Below are positions 17,650 through 26,438 of a DNA stretch of 64,000 nt, piece by piece. Each line of letters begins with the position of its first letter. Within the stretch, counting starts at the first letter, position 1. Source of the stretch: JAFGNV01 sp964612485 (GTDB lineage Bacteria; Chloroflexota; Anaerolineae; 4572-78; J111); NCBI GenBank assembly GCA_964612485.1, contig CAZTFF010000010.1, forward strand, positions 1 to 64,000, read 5' to 3'. The notes below the pieces were generated by a model. That model was not told the origin of the DNA and did no database searches. It saw only the letters and a list, made by a program, of their open reading frames with translations. A program made the position numbers and the translations under genes.

Positions 17650-19653
17650 TCACTGCAAAAAGAAATACCCCACTACCACCAACACGCCTATAAAGGTTGC
17701 CAGGGCGTAATGGCGCAGGTAGCCGGTTTGCAGCCTACTGGTCTGGCGACCAATCCAACCGATCAACCGGGCCAGGCCATCGACCAGGATGCTGTCGATC
17801 AATAATTTATCTACGCCTTGGGCCATGGCCTTGGCCAGCTTGCGCGTGGGTTCAACGATGAGCGGGCCGTAGACTTTTTCATCGATGTAATATTTGTTGG
17901 CCAGCAAGGTAAACAAAGGTCGGGTGCGGCGAGTCAGGGCTTGAGGAATGGCGGGCCTCAGGATGTAGAAAATATAGGCCACAAAAATGCCGCCAATCGC
18001 CACCAACGAGGATGTCAACAATAATGTAATCTCGGTGGGTAAGGGCAGATGATGCTCCGCCTCTGCGCCGTGTTCGGCAGCCGTGTAGACCACCTCCAGC
18101 CAGCCGTCCAGGTAGTGAACCGCGCCGATAAAATTGGGTAAGCCCAGTAATCCACCCAACAAAGCCAAAATAGCCAACACCACCAACGCAAAAGTGATGG
18201 GCCAGCGGCTCTCGTGGGCGTGGTCGTACAGACGCCGGTCGCGCGGCTCACCGTGGAAGGTGATGAAGATAGCGCGGAAGGTGTAGAATGCCGTCAGCGC
18301 GGCAGTGACAATGCCGGCTGTCCAGAGAAAGGGCGACCGTTCAAAGGCGTCGGCCAGAATTTCATCTTTGGAAAAGAAGCCGGACATCAGTGGGAAACCG
18401 GCCAGGGCCAGCCCGCCGATCAAAAAAGTAATGTAGGTGATCTTCATTTTATGCCGCAGCCCGCCCATCCGGCGGATGTCGATGACATCGTGCATGGCGT
18501 GCATTACCGACCCCGCGCCCAAAAAGAGCAGGGCCTTGAAAAAGGCGTGGGTGGTCAAATGGAACATTCCGGCGGTGTACGCGCCCACGCCCACGGCCAT
18601 AAACATATACCCCAACTGGCTCACCGTAGAATAAGCCAGGATGCGTTTGAGATCAACCTGCACCAGGGCGATGGTAGCGGCAAAAAGGGCGGTCGCTGCG
18701 CCAATAATGGCCACAACCAGCGAGACATTGGGCGATAGACTGTACAGCACGTTGCTGCGCACGATCATATAAACGCCCGCCGTGACCATCGTGGCGGCGT
18801 GGATCAGGGCCGAAACCGGCGTGGGGCCGGCCATGGCATCGGGCAGCCAGACAAAGAGGGGAAGCTGCGCGCTTTTACCAATGGCGCCGATGAAGAGCAG
18901 CAGGGCGATCCAGGGAATGACGGCAGGCATAGTTTCGGCCACGCGCGGCGCTTGCTCAAACACGCCAGAAAATTGCAGCGTGCCGAAAGTGGTCCAGATC
19001 AAAAAGACACCCAGGGCAAAACCCACATCGCCAATGCGGTTGACCACAAACGCTTTCATACCGGAGGCCGCCGGCGAAAGCAGCGGAAACAGCTTGACCG
19101 GCGGTTTGCCGTCGTTCAGGTCGATGGGGGCCTGTTCCTGGGCCGGGCGGTCGAACCAGAAGCCGATGAGCAGGTAGGAACAGAGACCCACCAGTTCCCA
19201 GCCAACGTACATCATTAAGTAATTGTCGCCCAATACCAGAATGAGCATGGAGGCGATAAAGAGGTTAAGAAAAACAAAGAAGCGGGCGTAATCGCGGTCG
19301 GGGTGCGCGCCGTTTTCATCTCGATGTACCATATAATCGGTAGCGTAGACGTGAATGAGAAAGCCGACGCCTGTGACCACCAGCACCATCAGGAGGGAAA
19401 GATGGTCAACCAACAGGTTGATGGAAACGCTGAAATCGCCGATGGTGGCCCAGGTCCACAAGGGAACTGTGACTGCTTCTTCGGTCATCCCGAGCAGCTC
19501 AACAAGAGACCCCACGCCCACCAAAAATGCGCCCAAAACGGCCAGCGAGGCAATCCACCCCACCAACTTATAGCCCAACCAGCGGCCAAAAAAACCGTTG
19601 ACCAGCAAGGCCAGGAGGGGTAAAACGATGGTCAGCCAAATTAATTGAGTCAT
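17650..19653 (-). CDS. nuoL: NADH-quinone oxidoreductase subunit L
   Basis: 667 residues, the largest antiporter-like subunit of complex I. Conserved segments include NLLVDHLSLLMVLVVTGVG, MYVGWELVGLCSYLLIGFW, LPLFVWLPDAMAGPTPVSALIHAATMVTAGVYM and VDLKRILAYSTVSQLGYMF. The C-terminal region continues past the channel domain (KVYGPLIVEPTRKLAKAMAQGVDKLLID), as expected for the lateral helix and final membrane segment. It starts 8 bases after nuoK. Confidence 0.96.
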   Translation of the reverse strand: MTQLIWLTIVLPLLALLVNGFFGRWLGYKLVGWIASLAVLGAFLVGVGSLVELLGMTEEAVTVPLWTWATIGDFSVSINLLVDHLSLLMVLVVTGVGFLIHVYATDYMVHRDENGAHPDRDYARFFVFLNLFIASMLILVLGDNYLMMYVGWELVGLCSYLLIGFWFDRPAQEQAPIDLNDGKPPVKLFPLLSPAASGMKAFVVNRIGDVGFALGVFLIWTTFGTLQFSGVFEQAPRVAETMPAVIPWIALLLFIGAIGKSAQLPLFVWLPDAMAGPTPVSALIHAATMVTAGVYMIVRSNVLYSLSPNVSLVVAIIGAATALFAATIALVQVDLKRILAYSTVSQLGYMFMAVGVGAYTAGMFHLTTHAFFKALLFLGAGSVMHAMHDVIDIRRMGGLRHKMKITYITFLIGGLALAGFPLMSGFFSKDEILADAFERSPFLWTAGIVTAALTAFYTFRAIFITFHGEPRDRRLYDHAHESRWPITFALVVLAILALLGGLLGLPNFIGAVHYLDGWLEVVYTAAEHGAEAEHHLPLPTEITLLLTSSLVAIGGIFVAYIFYILRPAIPQALTRRTRPLFTLLANKYYIDEKVYGPLIVEPTRKLAKAMAQGVDKLLIDSILVDGLARLIGWIGRQTSRLQTGYLRHYALATFIGVLVVVGYFFLQ

Positions 19654-19661
19654 TACTTCCG

Positions 19662-19973
19662 CTACCCTTTCAACGAATTGATCTCATCGATATTGACGGT
19701 TTCCCGGTGTTTGTTGAGTTCGACCAGCAGCGCCAACCCCACGGCCACTTCCACCGCGGCCACGGTCATGATCATAAAGACAAACACCTGGCCGTCCGCG
19801 GAGTTGAGGTAGCGGGAGAAGGCCACAAACGAAAGGTTGACCGCGTTCATCATCATTTCCACGCACATCAACACGATGATGGCGTTGCGCCGGATCAGCA
19901 CGCCACCCGCGCCAATGGTAAAGAGCATGGCGCTCAAGAGCAAATAATAGGTGACAGGGACTTGATCAATCAT
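19662..19973 (-). CDS. nuoK: NADH-quinone oxidoreductase subunit K
   Basis: 103 residues with three transmembrane helices. The start chosen is the ATG giving MIDQVPVTYYLLLSA; an open frame runs farther upstream but only as the alternative frame of nuoJ. The conserved membrane glutamates are in VLMCVEMMMNAVNL and MTVAAVEVAVGLAL. It overlaps the nuoJ stop by 8 bases, indicating translational coupling. Confidence 0.94.
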   Translation of the reverse strand: MIDQVPVTYYLLLSAMLFTIGAGGVLIRRNAIIVLMCVEMMMNAVNLSFVAFSRYLNSADGQVFVFMIMTVAAVEVAVGLALLVELNKHRETVNIDEINSLKG

Positions 19974-20520
19974 CGGCCATTTCCTCCTGTTCATCGCATT
20001 CCGGCCCGCGGCAGGCCAGCCAGACCACGCCCACAATGCCCACCAGCAGCAGCACCGAGGCCAGTTCAAAGGCCAACAGGTAATCGGTAAAGAGCGACCG
20101 GCTGACCAGTTGGGTCTGGCCAAATTGCTGCACCGCTTCCGGGGTGAGATTGCCGGTTTTGCCGGCGGTTTGATAGACAAAGCTGTTCTCGAATACAGCG
20201 GTGCCGACCAGCGTCAACAACACCAGGCCCAGCGCCACCAGAAAAGCGTTGCGTACGGTCAGCCAGCGGGTGACTTTTTCGCCCAATTCCGCGCCCAAGA
20301 GCATCACCACAAATAAGAACAGCACCACAATGGCCCCGGCATAGACCAAAATTTGTACCACGGCCAAAAACTGGGCATTGAGCATCACATATAAAAATGC
20401 CAGCACGCAAAAGTTTACCAGCAGCGACAGCGCGCTATGCACCACGTTTCGATTGAATATGACACCAAACGCGGCGATCACGGCAATGGCAGCCAAAATA
20501 AAAAATAAGGTTAGTCCCAT
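19966..20520 (-). CDS. nuoJ: NADH-quinone oxidoreductase subunit J
   Basis: 184 residues with five predicted helices. The family motif region NAQFLAVVQILVYAGAIVVL contains the flexible third helix, followed by LFLFVVMLLG. The tail is long and acidic (ECDEQEEMADD). It overlaps nuoK by 8 bases and follows nuoI by 6 bases. Confidence 0.94.
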   Translation of the reverse strand: MGLTLFFILAAIAVIAAFGVIFNRNVVHSALSLLVNFCVLAFLYVMLNAQFLAVVQILVYAGAIVVLFLFVVMLLGAELGEKVTRWLTVRNAFLVALGLVLLTLVGTAVFENSFVYQTAGKTGNLTPEAVQQFGQTQLVSRSLFTDYLLAFELASVLLLVGIVGVVWLACRGPECDEQEEMADD

Positions 20521-20526
20521 AGCAAC

Positions 20527-21054
20527 TCACGTTTGCGATTCTTTTTTGATGTTTCCCCAGATCGACACGTCCTCATACACCTCATCGCTGCGAACCACGA
20601 TGTGGGGCGGGTCGTGCGGTTGGAGCAATCTATCTTTGGTGTAAATGGCATCCCAGCGGTCGTATTCGGCCAGGGCAAAATCGTGTTCCAGCACAATGGC
20701 CTCGGTGGGACAGGCTTCTTCGCAGTAGCCGCAGAAAATACAGCGCAGCATGTTGATCTCATAAACTTCGGCGTAGCGTTCGCCGGGCGAATAGCGTTTT
20801 TCGTCGGTATTTTCGGCGGCGCCCACGTAAATGCAATCGGTGGGGCAGGCTGCCGCGCACAACGAGCAGCCGATACAGCGCTCCAGCCCGTTGTCGTACC
20901 GTTTCAGCACGTGCCGGCCCCGAAATCGGGGATAAACGGCCACCGGCTCGCTGGGAAACTGATTGGTGACCGGTTTGGTAAAGAAATATTTCAGAGCGAC
21001 CAGCATACCCCGCACAATTTCAACCGCGCCGGTCAAAACATCTTTAAGACTCAT
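20527..21054 (-). CDS. nuoI: NADH-quinone oxidoreductase subunit I
   Basis: 175 residues. Two complete 4Fe-4S ferredoxin motifs are present, CIGCSLCAAACPTDCIYV and CIFCGYCEEACPTEAIVL, which hold clusters N6a and N6b that pass electrons to NuoB. The N-terminal amphipathic segment (ALKYFFTKPVTNQFP) is typical of the membrane-arm contact. Its ATG follows the nuoH stop region within a few bases. Confidence 0.95.
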   Translation of the reverse strand: MSLKDVLTGAVEIVRGMLVALKYFFTKPVTNQFPSEPVAVYPRFRGRHVLKRYDNGLERCIGCSLCAAACPTDCIYVGAAENTDEKRYSPGERYAEVYEINMLRCIFCGYCEEACPTEAIVLEHDFALAEYDRWDAIYTKDRLLQPHDPPHIVVRSDEVYEDVSIWGNIKKESQT

Positions 21055-21055
21055 C

Positions 21056-22120
21056 CTAAAACCTCAATATCGCTATCACCACTGCCGTAATTATCAGATT
21101 GACAATACCCAAGGGCAGCAGGAACTTCCAACAAAATTGCATCATTTTATCAAATCGGACGCGGGGCACGCTGGCCCGGACCCACAACAGTAAAAATATC
21201 ACCATGGCTACTTTGGCCAGCAGGTAAAACAGTCCTAAAAAGGGTATCTGATCGACAAACGGCCCCTGCCAGCCGCCCAAAAAGAGCGTGGAGACAATAA
21301 AACTCAGCACGATGGCATGCACATATTCAGCGCCAAAAAAGATGCCGAACTTCATGCCGCCGTACTCGGTTACAAATCCACCTACCAACTCATTTTCAGT
21401 TTCCGGCAGGTCAAACGGAGTCCGGCCCGCCTCGGCCAGGGCGCTGATGAAGAAAATAAGGAAGGCCACCGGCTGAAAAATGATAAACCAGCCAAATCCG
21501 CCCCAACCGCCCTGGAGCGAGACGATCTCATTGACTCGCAAGGTGCCGGTACCAAAATAGGCGGTGGTCAACACAATGCTTAACGCGGCCACGCCCATCG
21601 GCAGCTCGTAACTGAGCATTTGGGCGCTGGTCCGCAGCCCGCCCAGCAGGGAGTATTTGTTGTTGCTCGACCAGCCGGCCAGGATCACACCATACGTGCC
21701 TAAACTGCCCACGGCCAGAATATAAAGCAGTCCCACGTTGATATCGGCAATCCAGGGCGTAACCACAATGGCCTGTCCCAAAAGCTGCTCGCTGAAGGGG
21801 AGTACAAAAGGTCCGCTGGCCAGGGGCACCACCGCAAAACCTAACAAAGCCGGAACCAGGGACAGCCCCGGGGCCAGCAGGTACACCGTTCGCTCCACGT
21901 GGCCGGGGATCACCTCTTCTTTGAAGAACATTTTGAACATATCGGCAATCGGTTGCAGCAGGCCGAATTTCCCCACCCGGTTTGGCCCGTAGCGCAGGGT
22001 AAAACGGCCCAACGCTTTGCGTTCGATCAACGTCATTGCCGCAAAGCCCAGCATCAAGACCGTGGCAATGATCAAGGCTTTAATTAATTCAACGATTATG
22101 GTAATTACAAGTGGATCCAT
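21056..22120 (-). CDS. nuoH: NADH-quinone oxidoreductase subunit H
   Basis: 354 residues with about eight transmembrane helices. The signature ERKALGRFTLRYGPNRVGK, the quinone-chamber loop LQPIADMFKMFFKEEVIP and EAGRTPFDLPETENELVGG are all present. NuoH forms the quinone entry site with NuoB and NuoD. It lies 65 bases after nuoG; that gap holds a short GAGTGATGAGTGA palindromic fragment. Confidence 0.96.
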   Translation of the reverse strand: MDPLVITIIVELIKALIIATVLMLGFAAMTLIERKALGRFTLRYGPNRVGKFGLLQPIADMFKMFFKEEVIPGHVERTVYLLAPGLSLVPALLGFAVVPLASGPFVLPFSEQLLGQAIVVTPWIADINVGLLYILAVGSLGTYGVILAGWSSNNKYSLLGGLRTSAQMLSYELPMGVAALSIVLTTAYFGTGTLRVNEIVSLQGGWGGFGWFIIFQPVAFLIFFISALAEAGRTPFDLPETENELVGGFVTEYGGMKFGIFFGAEYVHAIVLSFIVSTLFLGGWQGPFVDQIPFLGLFYLLAKVAMVIFLLLWVRASVPRVRFDKMMQFCWKFLLPLGIVNLIITAVVIAILRF

Positions 22121-22185
22121 ACTGAGTCACCAGAAAGACGAATAATTGCTTGCAAAGTGAGGAGTGATGAGTGATTCCTCACTCG

Positions 22186-24855
22186 TCATATCCTTTCCTT
22201 TTTGACCACCGACACCGGAACAGATACGCTAGCCGGCCCCACCAAATTCTCCGCCGGACGTCCGGCCAGGTTGCGGGGCAGCATCACCACGCCTTCGGTC
22301 AGCATGCGGGTGATCCGGGCCGGTATCTCCACTACGGTGCCGTTTTTTTGCGAAACCGCTACCGTATCGCCATCAGACAGTTTCAGCCTTTCGGCATCCG
22401 CGCGAGATACGAGAAGCTGCGGCGGCATAATATGCGCTTCAACCACCTCCGCCTCGGCCAGCAGTCGCCCATCGTCATACAGAAAACGGGGCGCAACCAA
22501 CATCAACGCGCCATTCGCCGGCGACGCAACCGGCGCAACAAATCGTAAGGTGATTTTTTGATCACCCTCGGCAACGGTGGGCCATTGCAGTCCTTCGCGC
22601 ACATCGGTGGTAAAACTCATCCCTTCGTAAATGTAATGGGCGGTTTTTCGTTCCAGCGAAACGGGCGCAATCAGATTTTCAAATTCCATACCGGCGTACA
22701 GCGGCACCTGTTGGGCAATTTCGGCCATTACCCCATCGGCGGAGGCATAGCCCCACTCAGCCCCCATTGCGCCAGCCAACGCAGTCAAAATCAACCAATC
22801 AGCGCGGGCCTGACCGGGGGCAGGGACGCCGGCATCAAAGGTCTGCACGCGGCGTTCCAGGTTGGTGAAGGAGCCGTCACGCTCGGCCACGCCGCGGGCG
22901 GGCAATACCACATCGGCCAATTGGGCCGTCTCTGTTAAAAATAAATCCTGAACCACCAAAAAGTCAAGCTGGGCCAGCGCGGCGCGGTACGATTGGTTGC
23001 CGGCAGCCGGATCGGCCCCGGCAATCAGCATTGCTTTCACGGGCGACTGCCCGGCCAGCATTTCCTGCGCCGATAACCCGGCCTCGCCTTCCACCGGCTG
23101 ATAGCCGGGCAGATGGTGGGGCACCAGGCCCATATCCGCCGCGCCCCGGCTGTTGGCGTGGGGCAGCACGGCGATAACGCCGTTGTTGGCCCGGGCCGCG
23201 TGTTCCGTAACCAGGGCCAGAGCTTCCACGGCGGCCCGCAGCGCCGGATCGTTGCCGGCTTCCAGGCCAAAAAGAATGATACCGTTTTCGGCCTGGGCAA
23301 AGGCTTTGGCCGCGGCCTCAATCTCTTCCGCCGAAATACCGGTAACAGCGGCCACTTTTTCGGGCGCGTAATCCGCCAAGGCTCTTTCCAGATCAGTCAG
23401 GCCGCGCGTATGTGCATCGACAAAAATTTTCTTGACCAGGCCCTGCTGCACCACCGAGGCCAGCAGCCCCAGCGCCAAGTGGGCCGCCGTGCCATTCCGG
23501 TACCGCAGCGAGGTCTGAGCCTGGGCGTCCAACTTGGTCCGGCGTCCGCCGGCGTTGATGACGTGCGCCCCCCGTTTGCTTGACGCGCCGGCCACGCGCA
23601 GGTAGAGAATCGGAGCCTCCTGATCCAGATCAGCGCCGATGACCAAAATGGCGGTATCCCGGCCCACCTGCCCCAGATCGGTGCCCACCCCCACGCCGAC
23701 CGTATGGGCGGTTTCGTCTTCCAGCGCGGCGTTCAGGCCGATACGGTGATCGATGTTATGGGTACCAATTACCTCACGGAAAAACTTCTGGAACAGGTAC
23801 AGGTCTTCGTTGGAGAGACGCGCGCCAGCCAGACCGCCCAGAGCGTTGGGACCATCACTATTTTTTAATGCGGCAAATCTTTCGGCAATGAGATTGAGGG
23901 CTTCGTTCCAACCCGTCTCAACCAGTTGGCCGTCCTTTTTGATCAGCGGCGTGGTCAAACGATTGGGGCTGCCGTTGAAATGGTGTCCAAACCGGCCTTT
24001 ATCGCAAATCCAGACTTCGTTGACCAGTTCGTTCTGGCGGGGCATAATGCGCTTGATCTGGCCGGTGCGGGTTCCCAACACGGTATTGCAGCCCACGCCG
24101 CAGTGATTGCAAATGCTGGGCACGTTGGTCAATTCCCACGGGCGCGCGCCAAAGCGAAAATCCTGCGTGGTCAGCGCGCCAACCGGGCAAATATCGGTGG
24201 TGTTGCCGGAGTAGTGGCTGTCGAACGGGGGATCGGAGTAGCTGACGATGTGGGCGTAGCGGCCTCGCTCTTCAATGGCTAACACGGGATCGTGGGCAAT
24301 TTCCTCCTGAAAACGGGTACAGCGGGCGCAGATAATGCATCGTTCCATATCCAGCACAATCAGATCGCCCAGGGGATAGCGTTTGGGGAAATGCTGCTTA
24401 TCTTCGTAATCAAAGCGGCTGTTGCCCGGCCCATGGCGGATGGTGAGGTCTTGCAGCGGGCACTCGCCGCCTTTATCGCATACGGGGCAATCCAGGGGGT
24501 GGCTGGTCAACAAAAACTCCAGCACGGCCTTGCGATCGGCCAAAGCTTCTTCAGAATCAATCGTCACCACCATTCCTTCCGACACCGGGGTGGAGCAGGC
24601 GGTCATCGGTTTGGGGAAGAAACGAATGGCGGGCCGGTCGTTTTCATCCAGCTCCGGCTGGCCGGTCTCGCGGTTGATCACGGGCGTACCCACCTCAACC
24701 AGACACATCCGGCACATGCCCACCGGCTCCAGTTTGCCGTGGTAACAAAAGACCGGGATTTCTTTACCTATTTTTTTGGCCGCTTCGACAATCATCGTTT
24801 CCTTGGGAACCGAGACTTCGACGCCATCGATGGTGAGGGTTACTAGATCGGTCAT
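22186..24855 (-). CDS. nuoG: NADH-quinone oxidoreductase subunit G
   Basis: 889 residues. It opens with a 2Fe-2S domain (FCYHGKLEPVGMCRMCLVEVG), then the His/Cys N5 cluster region (HPLDCPVCDKGGECPLQD), paired 4Fe-4S motifs (CIICARCTRFQEE and DICPVGALT), and a molybdopterin-oxidoreductase-like domain whose own Cys motif (CNHCGVGCNTV) is retained. The long C-terminal part resembles the catalytically inactive Mo-bis-MGD fold of the subunit. It carries electrons from NuoE/F toward NuoI. A 254-base repeat-filled gap separates it from nuoF. Confidence 0.95.
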   Translation of the reverse strand: MTDLVTLTIDGVEVSVPKETMIVEAAKKIGKEIPVFCYHGKLEPVGMCRMCLVEVGTPVINRETGQPELDENDRPAIRFFPKPMTACSTPVSEGMVVTIDSEEALADRKAVLEFLLTSHPLDCPVCDKGGECPLQDLTIRHGPGNSRFDYEDKQHFPKRYPLGDLIVLDMERCIICARCTRFQEEIAHDPVLAIEERGRYAHIVSYSDPPFDSHYSGNTTDICPVGALTTQDFRFGARPWELTNVPSICNHCGVGCNTVLGTRTGQIKRIMPRQNELVNEVWICDKGRFGHHFNGSPNRLTTPLIKKDGQLVETGWNEALNLIAERFAALKNSDGPNALGGLAGARLSNEDLYLFQKFFREVIGTHNIDHRIGLNAALEDETAHTVGVGVGTDLGQVGRDTAILVIGADLDQEAPILYLRVAGASSKRGAHVINAGGRRTKLDAQAQTSLRYRNGTAAHLALGLLASVVQQGLVKKIFVDAHTRGLTDLERALADYAPEKVAAVTGISAEEIEAAAKAFAQAENGIILFGLEAGNDPALRAAVEALALVTEHAARANNGVIAVLPHANSRGAADMGLVPHHLPGYQPVEGEAGLSAQEMLAGQSPVKAMLIAGADPAAGNQSYRAALAQLDFLVVQDLFLTETAQLADVVLPARGVAERDGSFTNLERRVQTFDAGVPAPGQARADWLILTALAGAMGAEWGYASADGVMAEIAQQVPLYAGMEFENLIAPVSLERKTAHYIYEGMSFTTDVREGLQWPTVAEGDQKITLRFVAPVASPANGALMLVAPRFLYDDGRLLAEAEVVEAHIMPPQLLVSRADAERLKLSDGDTVAVSQKNGTVVEIPARITRMLTEGVVMLPRNLAGRPAENLVGPASVSVPVSVVKKERI

Positions 24856-24915
24856 AAGATTTCTATACTCAAGATTCTATAATCACTATTAGAAATAACT
24901 CGAAGCCAAAAATTT

Positions 24916-24946
24916 GGCAGGATTTACAGGATTAACAAGATTTTTT
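24916..24946. repeat. Dispersed repeat fragment (AGGATTTACAGGATTAACAAGAT type)
   Basis: GGCAGGATTTACAGGATTAA followed by CAAGAT and a T run matches one arm of the inverted repeat at 57819-57892. It lies in the nuoF/nuoG gap next to the 100-bp element. No gene-like feature is seen there. Confidence 0.5.
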
Positions 24947-24962
24947 GTTATGAGGGTTTTTT

Positions 24963-25062
24963 GTATCTTCTCAATATTTCGAGGAAACGAGGTCTGAGCC
25001 TGTCGAAGACCGTTGGTTGCGACAAGCTCAACCAACCCTGCCCCAGATTATTGAGAAGGTAC
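24963..25062. mobile_element. 100-bp terminal-inverted-repeat element (MITE-like), full copy
   Basis: It runs from GTATCTTCTCAATA to TATTGAGAAGGTAC, termini complementary at 13 of 14 positions. Inside is a second inverted pair, TGAGCCTGTCG / CGACAAGCTCA. The flanks GGTTTTTT (24955-24962) and GGTTTTTC (25063-25070) agree at 7 of 8 bases, a probable 8-bp target duplication. It has no coding capacity and lies between nuoG and nuoF. Confidence 0.75.
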
Positions 25063-25109
25063 GGTTTTTCCCTAAAAATCATGCTAATGCTATCAACCGC
25101 AATCCTGTT

Positions 25110-26420
25110 CTAGAAAAATTGATGAACCAGATTGACGTCCGGCTGCGTTTCTTCGTTCTCTTCACGGGCCAGCGCATCGTACTCATCGTGGTAAAGTTCC
25201 AGGCTGGTGCGGACGCCGGGGATCACAAATTCGCCCAGCAGGCAGAAACAGTTGCCTTCCATCTGGCCGATGATGGTTTCCAGCAGTTCCACATCGGCTT
25301 TAGTGCCCCGCCCTTCGCTCAGTTTGCGGTAGACGCCGGCCAGCCAATGGGTGCCTTCACGGCAGGGGCTGCATTTGCCGCAGCTTTCGTGCTTGAAAAA
25401 TTTGATGTTTTTCTCTGCCGCCCACACGCCGTTGATGGTTTCATCCAGAATGATGAAGGAGGCCGACCCCAGCATCGAGCCTGCTTCGGCCATCGATTCG
25501 TAATCCATCGGCGTATCCAGCTTGTCCGGCCCCATAATGGCCGATGACGCGCCGGCGGGTAAAATACCTTTGATCTGTTTGCCGTCGATGATGCCGCCGC
25601 CGCATTCTTCTATCAAATAACGAATGGGCGTGCCCAGCGGCAATTCGTAATTGCCGGGCCGGTTAACGCGCCCGCTGAGGCAGAAAATTTTAGTGCCGGG
25701 GCTTTTCCGTGTGCCAAATTGGCGGTACCAGTCGGCCCCATTCAATACGATGGGCGGCACGTTGGCCAGGGTTTCCACATTGTTGATGACGGTGGGTTTG
25801 GCGTACAGCCCGGCCACCGCCGGAAAAGGCGGGCGGCTGCGAGGCTGGCCCATCCAACCCTCCAGGCTGTTGAGCAGGGCCGTTTCTTCGCCGCAAATAT
25901 ACGCGCCCGCGCCTAAATGCAAGTGCAACTCCAGCGAAAAGTCCGTGCCGAGAATATTTTTGCCCAAAAACCCTTTTTCGTAGGCATCGCTCACGGCCTG
26001 GTGGAGTGTCGTATTGAACAGGGTTTTGAACTCGCCGCGGCCATAGATGTAGGCGGTTTCCGCGCCCACGGCGTAGGCGCACAGCAGTATCCCTTCAATC
26101 AAGAGATGGGGATTGAACTCCATAATTTCCCGATCTTTGAAAGTGCCCGGCTCGCTTTCATCGGCATTGACCACCACGTATTTGGGCGAGATGTCTTTGG
26201 GAATAAATCCCCATTTGACGCCTGCCGGGAAACCGGCGCCGCCGCGCCCCCGCAGGCCGGAAATTTTAACTTCATCAGTTACCTGAGGCGGCGCCAACTC
26301 ATGCAGTGCTTTTTTGAGAGCCTCGTAGCCGCCATTGGCCAGGTAAACGTCAATCTCGTGGATGTTTTCGATATCAAGATGTTGCAATAAAACGTGCTTT
26401 TCTAAAAGTTGGTTTGTCAT
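25110..26420 (-). CDS. nuoF: NADH-quinone oxidoreductase subunit F
   Basis: 436 residues. The NADH/FMN-binding stretch GLRGRGGAGFPAGVKWGFIP is followed by YVVVNADESEPGTFKDR and AYICGEETALLNSLEG. A 4Fe-4S (N3) motif is seen in HESCGKCSPCREGTHWL, with the fourth Cys in GNCFCLLGE. This is the site of NADH oxidation in complex I. Its start lies 18 bases after the stop of a gene unrelated to complex I rather than after nuoE, which is unusual. Confidence 0.96.
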   Translation of the reverse strand: MTNQLLEKHVLLQHLDIENIHEIDVYLANGGYEALKKALHELAPPQVTDEVKISGLRGRGGAGFPAGVKWGFIPKDISPKYVVVNADESEPGTFKDREIMEFNPHLLIEGILLCAYAVGAETAYIYGRGEFKTLFNTTLHQAVSDAYEKGFLGKNILGTDFSLELHLHLGAGAYICGEETALLNSLEGWMGQPRSRPPFPAVAGLYAKPTVINNVETLANVPPIVLNGADWYRQFGTRKSPGTKIFCLSGRVNRPGNYELPLGTPIRYLIEECGGGIIDGKQIKGILPAGASSAIMGPDKLDTPMDYESMAEAGSMLGSASFIILDETINGVWAAEKNIKFFKHESCGKCSPCREGTHWLAGVYRKLSEGRGTKADVELLETIIGQMEGNCFCLLGEFVIPGVRTSLELYHDEYDALAREENEETQPDVNLVHQFF

Positions 26421-26438
26421 AGTTTCTAACCGGCTCGA

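Noticed and set aside
19974..20180. N-terminal extension of nuoK
   Set aside because: The upstream 69 codons are the out-of-frame reading of nuoJ; the NuoK fold begins at the ATG at 19973.
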